DNA from: Pseudeuparius sepicola
Taxonomy: Eukaryota > Arthropoda > Insecta > Coleoptera > Anthribidae
DNA: 64,000 nucleotides
Direction: 5' to 3'
NCBI GenBank assembly: GCA_963920635.1
Contig: OY987308.1
Span: 2,856,225-2,920,224, forward strand
Shown here: piece after piece, positions 21,843-33,245 of the stretch
Layout: each line of letters opens with the position of its first letter
How positions within the stretch are numbered: position 1 is the stretch's first letter
The notes under the pieces: model-generated
What the model saw: the letters and a program-made list of their open reading frames with translations, nothing else
The model's database searches: none
What the model was told of the DNA's origin: nothing
Position numbers and translations under genes: made by a program

Positions 21843-22985
21843 GTATATTTCCCATCCTGAAGCATCTCGTTACATTTTTATAGTGAGATAGTACAGAGTG
21901 TTCTCTACGATCGTAGTTATGATACCTTATGAAGAAATCAACTGAAACCGCCTACGCTGAAACAGAACTAAACACTACATCTTTCTTACCACTCAGTTTA
22001 CATTATTTGGCAATTGCGTTCTCTCGTCGAATCACAAAAATATTAGTATAACTTTAATCAAGAATTATACAATAAAGATGGAAACGAATGCAAATATTTG
22101 AAGCCGTCTATAAAAGGTTCAAAGCCAGGCAATTTCGTGGCGTTTAAACGAAATATTTCATTTATGCCCGACCATTACGGAGTTCTGCATTTGCAGCTCG
22201 TGCTTTCAATCCGTCTTCATGCATGTTTGAATGTAGCAGGTGTCACACCGTCCAAATGAACGGAAACAATATAGAGCGAGATTAAAAGATTTATTTACGG
22301 TAGAAATGTTCTCATTTGGTACTAGTGCGCATATTATTTAAAAATGTTGTTTGATATCTTCAAAATTACCAACCGAAATTAAACATCATCGTCGATAGAT
22401 TGAAAGTGAGAGGAGCTAGAAGATCATAAAAATCCTATCACAAACATAGTTTTTATTGTTGATAAGAACTATCAAGTAAAATATTTAGTGTGTTGTGACG
22501 ATCTGTATACACTGTATTGTACACTATGATTTGTTTAGTAAGTGTGTGCACAAAGAGGTGTTATTAGCGATACTTTAGACAATAATTCTATCTACCGTAT
22601 GAAACCAAACAATAAACTCGGTTGACGTTCGGGAGATTTCGGATGAACACATTCTGTGAGCATTCACCGCATGCATGCAATTAGAGACTAGCGAATGCGC
22701 AATGCGCAAATAACACTCGCGCTAAATTTTGTGGTCGCATATGCACCAAGCGCATGTGGCCAACTGGTACACATTGTGGCGTTTAATTTTTGCTTCATAC
22801 ACTCCGAAAATACGTAGAAATAACCGTAGAAGGACTTAGACTGCTGTAGCTGTTTAGCTTCTACAAATTTATTTAATGTAGAGTAAGAAAACTAAGATCC
22901 GAAGGCCTTAAAGATACAGTGAAATGTTAGAAAACATTTTATATGCTTTCATAGTTGACAAAACCGCCAAGACAACGTATAGACG
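21843..22985. other. No recognised feature
   Basis: No open frame above about 60 codons with a recognisable motif, and no TIR pair found. GCATGC and ATGCGCA words are frequent near 22660-22760. Confidence 0.5.
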
Positions 22986-22989
22986 CAAA

Positions 22990-23230
22990 TTTCTGCGCCC
23001 CAGTTTCATACAGTTTGTTCAAACAATAGAAAGATAAAAGAGACAAGAAAAGGACCAATACTGCGAATTTAATTCTTAAGGAATCCAGAGCTGTTTGAAG
23101 TTGTTTGGGCAAACGCCAGATTCGGGGACGCTTTAATTACGTCCGAGTTCTTCGCTTTGCAAAGGATAATCGGTTCAAAAGGAACGATAAGGGGCGAGAC
23201 TGCCATAAAACAATCCGAGATGGAAATACT
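22990..23230. repeat. Repeat inverted relative to 57885..58130
   Basis: Shared blocks in reverse orientation include TTGTTCAAACAATAGAAAGAT, TTCTTAAGGAATCCAGAGCTG and GACTGCCATAAAACAATC. Non-coding. Confidence 0.65.
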
Positions 23231-23389
23231 TTGTATGAGTATTTATGAAAACAATCCAGAACTCAGTTTCTCTCTCGCGATGGTTCCAAAGGACTTGTAG
23301 CCAGGCGCAAAGAAAAGATATATACCTTGAGATATCCATTACATAATTATTATGAAAAATAATACCTGAGATAATTCCGAGGATTATTT

Positions 23390-24095
23390 CCCTCATACTG
23401 CTTGCATCCAATAAGGTAGCTCCTTCCATAAAAATCCAACCAATCATATGCCTCTCCTAGCGATAATTTGCACTAGTGCAATTACCGGTAATTACCGGTA
23501 ATTACCGGTAATCGCACTTGTGCAAATTATCAAACACGTAGTTTGTGTGTTTCATACTGTTCTAAATTATGCAGCTTATAAATTATGTTGCGGTACTATT
23601 AAGCATTGTTTCAATGAATTTATATAACTTTTACACTGCTAAATTTTTGATATTGGACCTCCGTCGCCGTTTAAATTTATGACACATTCAGAAAATAAAC
23701 CAACGCTGACAGAGTGTTGGTATAATCGCATTTGCCTTGGATATCCAAGCGTCATGTTTGTTTACTCGAACGCTACAGTCGATGCTGTCAATAAACTCGT
23801 TCAGAATGAATCGTTTTGGAAATGTAAACATAGAAAAAATTAATACAGAAATTATTAAATCGTATTCGAGAAATAGTCTCGACAAACACCACTCGTGCCG
23901 GAAATTTTTCTAGATAATTTTATTCTCAAGCCCTATTTTGCCCATTAGCAAAACCACTCGTACAAATTGGGCTTTTACTTTCAGAGATAAAATAAAATAA
24001 AAGCCCAATTTATACTCTTGATCTTTCTAGGCAAAATAGCGCTTTCGAAAAAATTATCGATAAAATTTCCGGCACTTGTGACATTACATACGATA
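23390..24095. repeat. Inverted copy of 8513..9291
   Basis: Matches 9291..8513 in reverse. It contains an extra hairpin at about 23462-23532 that is absent from the other copy, and the same fold-back of about 200 bp at 23895-24085. Confidence 0.65.
23462..23532. repeat. Small hairpin with repeated TAATTACCGG
   Basis: GATAATTTGCAC...GTGCAAATTATC encloses three to four copies of AATTACCGGT. The paralogous repeat at about 9190 lacks it, so it looks like a short insertion. Confidence 0.55.
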
Positions 24096-24485
24096 ATTCA
24101 CTCGTCTTTTAGAAATTCGGTAATTATTTCCAATGGTGTAATCCACCCCCGATTTTCTCGAAATTTTGGATACCTCCCCTATTTTCGAGATCCCTGAACA
24201 CGAATCCTGCTTTGGTTTTTCCCGGTCGGACGTAGTTTTCGAGAAAATTAATTTTTAAATTTCCTTTTGACATTCCGGACTTCACGACGACATTATTTGC
24301 GGTTGTAATCAGTATGAATTTTTACTGTACGCAGCACAAATTAATCACAACACTATTTTGCACCTTTCGCAACATCGAAAATTCGCGAAAACCCACGGAA
24401 AAACCGAAATTTTGAAAGATTTTTTTAGTCCGTCTTTACGTACGCTATTTTCGCCCATGCCCTACATTCGTCGCGCGCCGACGTA
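24096..24485. other. No recognised feature
   Basis: No TIR, coding motif or repeat recognised; ends at the start of the family L element. Confidence 0.45.
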
Positions 24486-25617
24486 CAGCGTGTCCCAAAT
24501 AATTTGTCCTACCATGTCTTTTAATTCTAAACAACTTTTCTAAATAAATATTTTTGATAATTTTAAACACAAAGGAGTTTCACACTTGGAAATAAAAAAA
24601 CGGAGTTGGCTGATTTGTTTGAAAAGTGACAATCCGACACATCTTTTAATTCTAAACAACTTTTCTAAGTAAAAGTTTTTGATATTTTTAAAAATAAAGG
24701 CAGTTTATTCTTGATTGCATCCATGTTTTTGTATTTTTTGGACACCTTGTATAAAAAATCGAAAATTCTCTTCGTGGACCATATTTTTTCGAGAAGCAGA
24801 AACTTTTATCAAGAATGACTTTTTGTCGAAAAATGAAATTTTTGATCCATTTGTCCTCTTGGGATGTCTATCCGTGGACATACTGTATACGGGTATAGGA
24901 ATTTTATTTCCCGTATTATCTAAAATGACAATTATTTCTGCCACTGTCTGGAAAAATAGTTATGGCTTGCTTGATAAAACCTTCTAACCTGCATGAAAAA
25001 TGCAAAGAAATTTTCTTAAACACTAAATATCTCGAAAACGGGTAGTTTTTGGTATATAATGTTATTTACATAAAATGTGGGGCTTGGACGCCGACATCCA
25101 ACAAACTATAGAAATATGGGTCATTCCATTTGAAAAAAATAAGTTATTGCTGTTTGAAATTATCTGATTTTGAGAGCCTGTTATGAACACACGGTATATG
25201 CACAAACCAATTTCGACATACCACACCACACACAATTGTGCTGTCATACTTCGGCTAAAATATATCTTTGATATTTATTAAAATAAAGATACAGCATTCC
25301 GTTTCCATAACCTCCACGAAGTCCCTAAATTCCAAGAAAAATTCGATATCTTGGCAACGCTGCATCGAAAATACAAAACAAAAGAACGGTTCTGTAGCAA
25401 ATTTCATGGAGAATGCAAAATTCCAAAGGATTAATGCAATTATCAAAATCTAAATATTTTATTTTTGTCCCGCAAATACGAATCGCCCTGTATATATGAA
25501 AATAAAAGAGAGGTTACGTCCACTGCCAACCTTACAACTTCTGTATTCAAGTTTTTTTTTGTATCTCTTACGGTTCCTGAGATCCAGGGGATAGGACAAA
25601 CTGTTTGGGACACGCTG
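24486..25617. mobile_element. Family L element, CAGCGTGTCCC ends
   Basis: The start CAGCGTGTCCCAAATAATTTG and end CAAACTGTTTGGGACACGCTG are inverted, with TA at 24484-24485 and 25618-25619. The terminal match is about 25-30 bp. Interior open frames (both strands, up to 90 codons) lack transposase motifs. Short CCCTGTATA- and CTTGTATA-like words inside suggest older nested ends. Confidence 0.65.
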
Positions 25618-25619
25618 TA

Positions 25620-25880
25620 CTTTCTTTACTCTACTTTACTAGTCTCTACTATACTTACGCCTATGGAGGTGGTTTCACATAGCACTCGACTGCGACCGCA
25701 GTGACTGTTTAGTGGGCGTGGTGCCGCTGCCAAACGAATATTGATGTGATCGGAGTACACTGTTATCGCAGATACTGTTATAACTAGAAATAGTTCTAAT
25801 TTTCTGATGAAAAAATGTATCATCTTATTTCTTATATCGATACAATGAATATCTATGGGACTTTTGAAGTCACCTCAATA
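25620..25880. other. No recognised feature
   Basis: Non-repetitive by eye and without a supported gene; separates two TIR elements. Confidence 0.45.
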
Positions 25881-25882
25881 TA

Positions 25883-26250
25883 CAGTGTGACCCATTTGTT
25901 TTGGGGTCAGTCTGTAAAAAGTGTATCAATCGTGCGATTTGGCTGATTTTTTTTTTAAATTGTAGAGCTCGATGAACTGCACATTTTGAACAAAAATTGC
26001 CTGGTTCGCATAAAATCCAAAGCCTACTATGACCGTTTTTATGAGCAAAATTTTAAGAAACCATATTAGCGTTTTTTTTTGAAAAAATCTGTGTGCGCCA
26101 ATGGATTGAGCACCCCTCGAAATGAGTATGTACAAAATTTCATCAAAATATTTCAAGTAATAACGATTTTGTAGAAAAATTAAAAATGCAGCCAAGGTAC
26201 GTCTTTATTTTCAAAAATTCAAAGTTGGCCATGGAAAATAATTGAATTGT
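25883..26250 (+). repeat. Left 368-bp TIR of element M
   Basis: Mirrors 27454-27821. The paired 89-codon open frames at 25926..26195 (minus) and 27509..27778 (plus) exist because of this symmetry and are not separate genes. Confidence 0.95.
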
Positions 26251-26327
26251 TTACTTTTATTAAGTGTCAAACTGTCTAAATTGAGTTCAGAAATTGTTTG
26301 TGCTCAATACAATTAATTATCATAATT

Positions 26328-27404
26328 ATGGAATATTTAAGCATAAGAGACAAAATAGAAATTGTTCGACTCGTGGGCGACAACGAACGCTCGGCAGCAG
26401 AAGCTGCGGCCGAATTTAACAATAGACACCCAGGTAGATCAGTGAGTCGAAGTACTGTACAACGTATAAACAATATTTTTGATGAAACTGGATCGATTTC
26501 TAAAAATTTATTAAAAACTAGGCAAAATGGACGCCGTGGACTTGTTGAAAATAACAATCAAATTCTGCAATACTTTAGTGACAATCCTCGAAATAGTGTT
26601 CGAACGGCTAGTTTAGACCTTCATATACCCAGAGAGAGTATAAGGAGATGTTTGAGACAAAACAAAATAAAACCGTTTAAGCCAAAATTTTTGCACACCC
26701 TGGAACCAGGAGATGAGGAGAGAAGATTAGAATTTTGCTATTGGCTGCAAGGTGAATATCTCCATAATGGCAACTTTTTAAATGAAATTTTATTCACCGA
26801 CGAAGCCACGTTTACTACAAATGGTGTAGTATCAAGTCAAAACTGCCGTCACTGGTCAGCTGAAAATCCAGAGTTTATAATAAAGGCAAGGAGACAATAT
26901 TCACAAAAAATTAACGTTTGGTGTGGAATACTACGCGACAGAATAATTGGCCCATTTTTCTTTGAAGGGAATTTGAATGCGGCTGGCTTCTTGAATTTTC
27001 TAGAAATTGAATTTAGAAATGCTTTAGATGAGTTACCATTAAGATACCGTTTAAATTTAAAGTTACAGTTAGATGGCAGTCCTATTCATAATGCTCGTTT
27101 AATCAGAAACTGGCTAGATAATAATTTTGAAAACTGTTGGATAGGGCGAAATAGTCCTTTCTGTGAGTGGCCACCGAGATCTCCGGACTTAACTCCTTTA
27201 GATTTTTTTCTTTGGGGTACACTTAAGCAAAATGTTTATAAGTCAAGACCCCATAATTTACAAGAACTGCAAGCTAGGATAAACCGTAGTTGTGAGGAAA
27301 TTACTCCACAGAAAATACGAAATGTAATTTGGAATGTACGCAAGAGGAACGACAAATGCATTGTAGAAAATGGAGGCTTGGTAGAAGTTACAAAAATTTT
27401 ATAA
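26328..27404 (+). CDS. Mariner-type transposase (DD41D-like), intact
   Basis: 358 residues from ATG at 26328 (an upstream in-frame TTG at 26298 is less likely). The N-terminal HTH region includes DKIEIVRLVGDNERSAAEAA and SRSTVQRI. The catalytic triad is Asp158 (ILFTDEATF), Asp249 (LQLDGSPIHNA) and Asp292 (SPDLTPLDFFLWG). There are 42 residues between the last two, against 41 in typical DD41D (rosa/Visitor-type) mariners. A WCGI block lies between the first two Asp. The C-terminus ends CIVENGG.., the usual mariner tail. It would excise and insert the element at TA. The frame is uninterrupted and centred between 368-bp TIRs. No intron is needed. Confidence 0.93.
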   Translation: MEYLSIRDKIEIVRLVGDNERSAAEAAAEFNNRHPGRSVSRSTVQRINNIFDETGSISKNLLKTRQNGRRGLVENNNQILQYFSDNPRNSVRTASLDLHIPRESIRRCLRQNKIKPFKPKFLHTLEPGDEERRLEFCYWLQGEYLHNGNFLNEILFTDEATFTTNGVVSSQNCRHWSAENPEFIIKARRQYSQKINVWCGILRDRIIGPFFFEGNLNAAGFLNFLEIEFRNALDELPLRYRLNLKLQLDGSPIHNARLIRNWLDNNFENCWIGRNSPFCEWPPRSPDLTPLDFFLWGTLKQNVYKSRPHNLQELQARINRSCEEITPQKIRNVIWNVRKRNDKCIVENGGLVEVTKIL

Positions 27405-27453
27405 TTTTAATTGTTTTTATGTTTTGTGTTTATAAGCATAAGGTTGTATTATT

Positions 27454-27821
27454 ACAATTCAATTATTTTCCATGGCCAACTTTGAATTTTTGAAAATAAA
27501 GACGTACCTTGGCTGCATTTTTAATTTTTCTACAAAATCGTTATTACTTGAAATATTTTGATGAAATTTTGTACATACCCATTTCGAGGGGTGCTCAATC
27601 CATTGGCGCACACAGATTTTTTCAAAAAAAAACGCTAATATGGTTTCTTAAAATTTTGCTCATAAAAACGGTCATAGTAGGCTTTGGATTTTATGCGAAC
27701 CAGGCAATTTTTGTTCAAAATGTGCAGTTCATCGAGCTCTACAATTTAAAAAAAAAATCAGCCAAATCGCACGATTGATACACTTTTTACAGACTGACCC
27801 CAAAACAAATGGGTCACACTG
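27454..27821 (-). repeat. Right 368-bp TIR of element M
   Basis: Inverse of 25883-26250, ending in CACACTG followed by TA. Confidence 0.95.
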
Positions 27822-27964
27822 TATGTTTCGTATGGCAGTCGTGTAAAATTTTGAAAATCTCCGTCTACTGTTAATTGAATTCAGTCAAAACGTGGTCTGC
27901 TAAATAAAGGCATTTTCACTCAATACCTTTTCTTCTTATATTTAACATTAACTTTTTTTGATCA

Positions 27965-28670
27965 AAAGGCACATGATAGCATACACCTTTCTTTTATTCG
28001 GAGCCATTTTGTAACTACTTCTGCCAACACACTTTTGCAAATATTATAAACAGTCTCTGTCTCACTTGCAATAATGCATTTATCCTTGTGGATTGCCATA
28101 ATAACCCGTGAGGTCAATTTAAGAGGGGGTTGCCGACAGCGAAAGTGACGTTAGATTTCGTATTTTTTAAAGTTGTATAGCATAAAATCTAATAACATTT
28201 TACCTGGCAAAAATTTAGTACAAACATCTCTGTCTTCATTTTAATCATAAGATATTACAAGTAGTGTTTTGTTTTATAGGTTATGAAAACTTTGGGAAAA
28301 ATAATAATTCCAGTGCATACGCTAAGATCTTATGATTAAAATGAAGACAGAGATGTTTGTACTAAATTTTTGCCAGGTAAAATGTTATTAGATTTTATGC
28401 TATACAACTTAAAAAAATACGAAATCTAACGTCACTTTTGCTGTCGGCAACCCCCTCTTAAAATACGGCCAGGCGGCTAAGGATAGGAATGAATTATTAT
28501 TAGACATTAGTAATCTTGATTCCATTAGTAATAATTGGGGAGTTTTTGCACGAAAATATAATTGAATTTTTTTAAATATAGTTTATTATTAACATAAATC
28601 TTCTTTAATAACGGCTGTACTTAGATATAATTTAAGTAAAATAAAGGGTGTAAGTATATCAGCAAAAATC
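27965..28670. repeat. Dispersed repeat R3 piece holding a TTAA MITE
   Basis: 27975-28118 and 28462-28570 match 33186-33240 plus 33463-33625, the same sequence without the MITE. Shared words are GCATTTATCCTTGTGGATTG and GGAGTTTTTGCACGAAAATATAATTG. Non-coding. Confidence 0.7.
28123..28457. mobile_element. 335-bp MITE with TTAA duplication (piggyBac-type)
   Basis: The ends GAGGGGGTTGCCGACAGCG and inverse are flanked by TTAA at 28119-28122 and 28458-28461. The inverted arms are about 130 bp. The paralogous sequence at 33510-33530 (GGTCAATTTAAGATACGG) is an empty site. TTAA specificity suggests mobilisation by a piggyBac-family enzyme. There is no coding sequence. Confidence 0.85.
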
Positions 28671-28739
28671 ATGTGTTATTTATTCTTTACAATAAACAAA
28701 ATATGGAAATAATCAATAATTTTTCCTATGGTTTCTTAG

Positions 28740-28956
28740 GTACCTTATATTGAAGAATTGATACCAAAAATTATTAAAACTTTTAAAGATGAAAATAATA
28801 TTGGAATAGCCTTTAAAAATGTTAAACAAATTTGAAAATTATGCACTAAGTTAAAAATAAAACTCCACTAATGTGTGAATCTAATGTTGTTTATTCGATA
28901 CCTTGTTATAATAAATGTAATAAGAAATACATAGGCCAAACTTCCCAAAATTTATA
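28740..28956 (+). pseudogene. Penelope-like element GIY-YIG endonuclease remnant, 5' part
   Basis: After a PYIEELIPKIIKTFKDENN segment typical of the region before the endonuclease, a shifted frame gives NVVYSIPCYNKCNKKYIGQTSQ. This is the GIY-YIG motif with its CxxxC insertion as found in Penelope-like retroelements. The open frame is then cut by the family A element. The reverse transcriptase part upstream is missing, as usual for 5'-truncated copies. Confidence 0.75.
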
Positions 28957-30410
28957 CAGGGTGAGTTTTTTTGGTTGCCCACTATGGGGATCTCGGAAAC
29001 TAGCAGAGCTAGAACAAAGGTTAAATGTGGAAGGAATTGCAGTTTTGAATGCTCCATCTAATGCCCCTTTTGGATTTCTAAAAAAGTTCACGGCTCACTA
29101 GATATTTTGAAAAAAGTGATTTTTTGCTATTTCTTCAGATCTCTGTAGCTCCGTTATTTCTGATTATACAAAAAAACTGTAGAGACAAAAATTGTAGGTA
29201 AATTTGGGCTTAATAAGATAATCTAATCTAATTTTTTATGTTGTTCGTGATTTTTGAGATATGACATAAACTTTTGTTTTTTTAAATGTAAATCATAGTT
29301 GGCTGTGGCCTTATAAAATCGGCCATTTTTTGAGCTTTCCAAAGATATAATACTCGGCATAGTTATTACAAAAAATACAAGAGCTATGGCTAATTTTCTT
29401 TTTTTTTTAATTTTCACATAGTCAGCCATGGGATATTTTCATAATTACGTTCTATTTTATAATTAGACATACTTAAAACTTTCTAATATTTTGTTTTTAG
29501 CTGGTAACAAAATGTAAGAAAAAAAAATTAAAAAACTCAAATTCAAATTATCACTATTTTAAAAGGTCACCTTTTAAAATAAAAAAGGTGTTCAAACAAT
29601 CCACCATTATTATTTATGCAAATATTGCATCTTTTTAAAGCTGAATTTGTCGCCTTTCTTAGAGAGCGCCTGTCAATACTGGCAGCTGCTAATTTAACAA
29701 TTGTCTCATACTTTATTTTGTACTGTTCCCCACAAAAAGAAATCCAAAACAGACAAATCGGGAGATCGGGACTGCCAGGAAATAGGTCTATTTCTTCATA
29801 TCCAACTATTTGGATAGAGCTGATCTAGGTAATTTCTTACGGGCAAGTAATTATGTGGTGGAGCTCCATCCTGATAATTTTTGTTACATTTTGTTACATA
29901 TTGTCACCAGCTAAAAATAAAATATTTGAAAGTTTGAAGTATGTCTTATTATACAATAGAACGTAATTATGAAAATATTCCATGGCTGACTATGTAAAAA
30001 TTAAAAAAAAATTAGCCATAGCTCTTTTATTTTTTGTAATAACTATGCCGATTATTATATATTAGGAGAGCTCAAAAAATGGCCGATTTGATAACGCCAC
30101 ATCCAACTATGATTTGCATTTAAAAAAAATACAATTTTATGTCATATCTCAAAAATCACAAACAACATAAAAAATTGGATAAGATTATCTTATTAAGCCC
30201 AAAATTATCTACAATTTTTGTCTCTACAGTTTTTCTGTAAAATCAGAAATAACGGAGCTACAGAGATCTGAAGAAATAGCAAAAAAACACTTTTTTCATA
30301 ATATCTAGTGAGCCATGAACAAAACTGCAATTCTTTTCCCATTTAACCTTTGTTCTAGCTCTGCTAGTTTCCGAGTTCCCCATAGTGGGCATCGAAACAA
30401 ACTCACCCTG
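28957..30410. mobile_element. Family A element, copy 2 (1454 bp), inserted in the Penelope-like remnant
   Basis: CAGGGTGAGTTTTTTTGG... to ...AAACTCACCCTG, with TA at 28955-28956 and 30411-30412. It interrupts the GIY-YIG coding remnant, which continues on the other side. Confidence 0.85.
29580..29880 (-). pseudogene. Mariner transposase C-terminal remnant (family A, copy 2)
   Basis: Same C-terminal block as copy 1 (..LDFFLWGT.., ending NNGGLFEHLF), with a deletion of about 27 bp near 29682 relative to other copies. Confidence 0.7.
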
Positions 30411-30615
30411 TATAATAGAATATCAGGACACCAGTGATGTTAAATTAAATAAAATATCCTCTGCTTTTTCTGATCATATAAATATCATAGGCTATCAAGC
30501 AAATTTTAACAATGTAAAAATTTCACACAGAGAAAAGAATCTATCTAAGAGTTTATTCGTTGAGATGTTTGAAATTAATAAAGAAAATTATCCAATGAAT
30601 AAAAAAATGATATAG
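30411..30615 (+). pseudogene. Penelope-like element GIY-YIG remnant, 3' part
   Basis: Continues the domain with an NRISGH stretch, then a frame giving NFNNVKISHREKNLSKSLF and VEMFEINKENYPMNKK, the typical end of Penelope-like endonucleases. A 1-bp frameshift lies near 30432. Stop at 30613-30615. Confidence 0.7.
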
Positions 30616-30879
30616 AAGATCTTTGTTGCATTTATTCTTAGAATTTAATTTTATATGAAAAACAATCAAAATAACTCACTATAACCCCTACTATTTTCAT
30701 AACTTACAATAATATAAAATTTTCTTTTATTCCAAATTTCTATAACAACCATAAATATTTATTACAAAATTTTCACTAGACAATAACAAAATGTTTAGAA
30801 AACAATTTATTCCATTTTTGGAAGTTTATATCCATTAGGATCATAACTTTTCAATACTCATTTCAGTAGTAAGTATATA

Positions 30880-31400
30880 CAGAGTGTCTCACTTAAGAGT
30901 GAAACAACGTAATAACTTCTTTAATTTTTAACCGACCGAACACAATTTTTATCAAAGGTAGATGTCATTGTTGCCTACTTATTTCCAAAAATTAGTTCCA
31001 AAGCCAAAGACGCCGCTGATGCCACAATCGAGGCTAAAAATCCAAAAATCATATTAGGCATTTAAAAAAAAAAAAATACTGAAAGAAATTGTTTAGAATC
31101 GATTCAGGACCCTAAATCCAAAATTTTGTCAAAATTAAAAAATATAAAATAAAAAATTTTAAAATAAAATTAAAATCTACAAAACAAATTTTAATTTTTT
31201 TGAATTTTTACTTAATTTTTTTTATTGAATATTTTTTGATTTTGACAGAACTTTGGATTTAGGGTTCTGGATCGGTTCTGAACAACTTTTTAGTACATTT
31301 TTTTTAAATGCCTAATATGACTTTCGGATTTTTAGCTTCGATTGTGGCATAGCAGGTGGCTTTGTTACGAGGTTGTTTCACTCTTAAGTGAGACACTCTG
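30880..31400. mobile_element. Family N MITE, CAGAGTGTCTCACTTAAG ends
   Basis: 521 bp. The inverted ends CAGAGTGTCTCACTTAAGAG / CTCTTAAGTGAGACACTCTG are flanked by TA (30878-30879 and 31401-31402). Inner parts (GGCATTTAAAAAAA..., GATTTTTGGATTTTTAGC) are also loosely inverted. Non-coding. Confidence 0.8.
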
Positions 31401-31601
31401 TATATAAATTTTACTTAATATCCTAACACTATTTTAGCCCTGACGAATGCCGAAACCTTGGTTTATTGTAAATAAGATTTTGACTGAAATACCCGTTATT
31501 TTCGTTTATTATTAAACATTGAAAAAAATTTGAAATAAATTAGGTGCGCTAGTTTGATACGCAACAGCATGTTTCGTGATAAGAAAATATGAATATATAG
31601 T

Positions 31602-32318
31602 CCTCCTTACGGCAGAATGCGTGCGACGTAAGGGAAAAGAAGTCGCAAATATTATAGAATTAGTCACAGTTCAGGGGCGTAGTTCAATTTTGTGTAACTC
31701 ACTGACTTAATTTTCATATAATTGTTATTTAATTTATTGTTAATATTGTTCTTAACGGCGATGCCTTAGATTATGGAGGAAGGCAAACCCTTATAATATT
31801 GGCAATTATTTCTAGTGCTTGAAAATGCAACCTTCTTCCCTGTTTACTCATTTTGCACACGTTAATTCCCGAACATACGAAACGCCACTGAGCTCTCTGA
31901 GCCGGCGGAAAAAACTTGCCAGCGGCCGAAAAAATGAGGTCTGTATGGTAGCCCAAATACACAGTTAGCTTTACGTACTATAGAAACAGGCACAAAACGC
32001 GTTGGCTAACTGCTTTTGTCAGCCGACTGCTTGGTAGAAGTGCTGTGCTGCCGTATTTCAAAGGCGATGGTAGACGCGACGATGTTGAAAAAAATATAAT
32101 AGGTGTTTAATCACACCGCGTTAAAAATAAATGTTAAACAAAAATGGGTAAGTGGTCCCGTGATGCGGGCTTTATTTTTTCGGTGTAACAGAGTTCAGAA
32201 ATTCGGCTTCAATATGATAAAACTTGTATTCGCCAATAAATAACGACTACTCGTATAGGAAATCTCGCAACGCTGCCCGCATTCTTTAGAAACGTTTTCT
32301 TTCGTGCTTTGGACTATA
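31602..32318. repeat. Repeat R4, paralogous to 51413..52135
   Basis: A direct match of about 720 bp, from CCTCCTTACGGCAGAAT to CTTTCGTGCTTTGGACTATA. Non-coding, with small differences. The unit ends abruptly at the same point in both copies, which marks a true boundary. Confidence 0.75.
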
Positions 32319-33245
32319 ATAAGAGTGTTTGGTAATAAAACTCCATGTCCGAGTTCATAAACCACAAGATGCGAACCTATTCTGAATTCATGGCGCCCTA
32401 CCATACCAACGATCAAATGACCGCTAGTTTCTAGGTTATGAAATAAAACGAGACTAGCCGCAGTAAAGGGCTTATCTCGCGTAGGGAGTTTTCAGTTTTA
32501 CTGCCGAATAAACAGTGTGGTATCAATAAGGAATGAGATGGGAGATATAAAGGGCATGTGAGCGTATAAAAAGATGTGCAAGGCCTTTATGTCTTTAGAC
32601 CCTAGCGTCTTGTAAAATATGGCATATAAGTGTCGATAGTATTTTTAAATGATTTGTTACAAAATCTGCTATTGGTATTGTACCATTTCTTTTCTGCAGC
32701 TTTTTTATTTGTCGCGGTGGACTAATGCGATAACGATTTTAATCAAGGTTTCTATTTTTATCAGCTTGAATTTCTAAATGTGCCGCTCTGACTGACTTTT
32801 CACACTAGCATACTTCGCAAACCGTCAAATCGGCTCACTCCAACCCAAATCTGGCGGCCAGAATCTGGAATAATCCGGTTTTGATTGGCCCACTGGACTG
32901 TTAGCTACAAATTGAGTTTCGCGCGCTCTAAATTCCGGTTTAGTTTTTATGAACTACACCTAAAAACTCATTGTTAAATTTGGTCCGACATTGAAGGTTT
33001 GAATTTCCATGTTCGTTGCCTACTATACCTATGTCCAATATTGTGGGGAAAGAACAAATAGAAAATTTACATAAGCAACAATAACAAATCTTTACCTCAA
33101 CCCTAAGATCATATCTAGAGTTTTTGTCTAGAATTTGTACAGTTTAGATTAAGATCAACACACATGGCATAGTAATTACAGTGTAATCAAAAACACATGT
33201 TATACACTTTTCTTTTATTCGGCGCCATTTTGAAACTACTACTGT
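32319..33245. repeat. Repeat R5, first copy of a direct pair
   Basis: Aligns with 33749..34712 at an offset of about 1430-1450 bp. Both contain the GTGGTATCAATAAGGAATGAGATGG block, TATAAAAAGATG and the AATCTGGCGGCCAGAATCTGG block. A partial third copy is at 35287..35500, and an inverted partial copy at 53165..53480. It could be an LTR pair around 33246-33748, or a tandem duplication. No retroviral-type genes were seen. Confidence 0.7.

Larger units (their letters stand above)
25883..27821. mobile_element. Mariner-type element M with 368-bp TIRs, potentially autonomous
   Basis: The left TIR 25883-26250 and right TIR 27454-27821 are inverted and nearly identical (I see one difference, near 26126/27580). 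TA duplications lie at 25881-25882 and 27822-27823. The TIR starts CAGTGTGACCCATTTGTTTT. The transposase gene between the TIRs is intact. Near-identical arms and an open gene indicate recent mobility or gene conversion between the arms. Confidence 0.95.

Noticed and set aside
25926..27778. Two near-identical 89-residue open frames flanking the mariner gene
   Set aside because: Mirror translations of the 368-bp TIRs.
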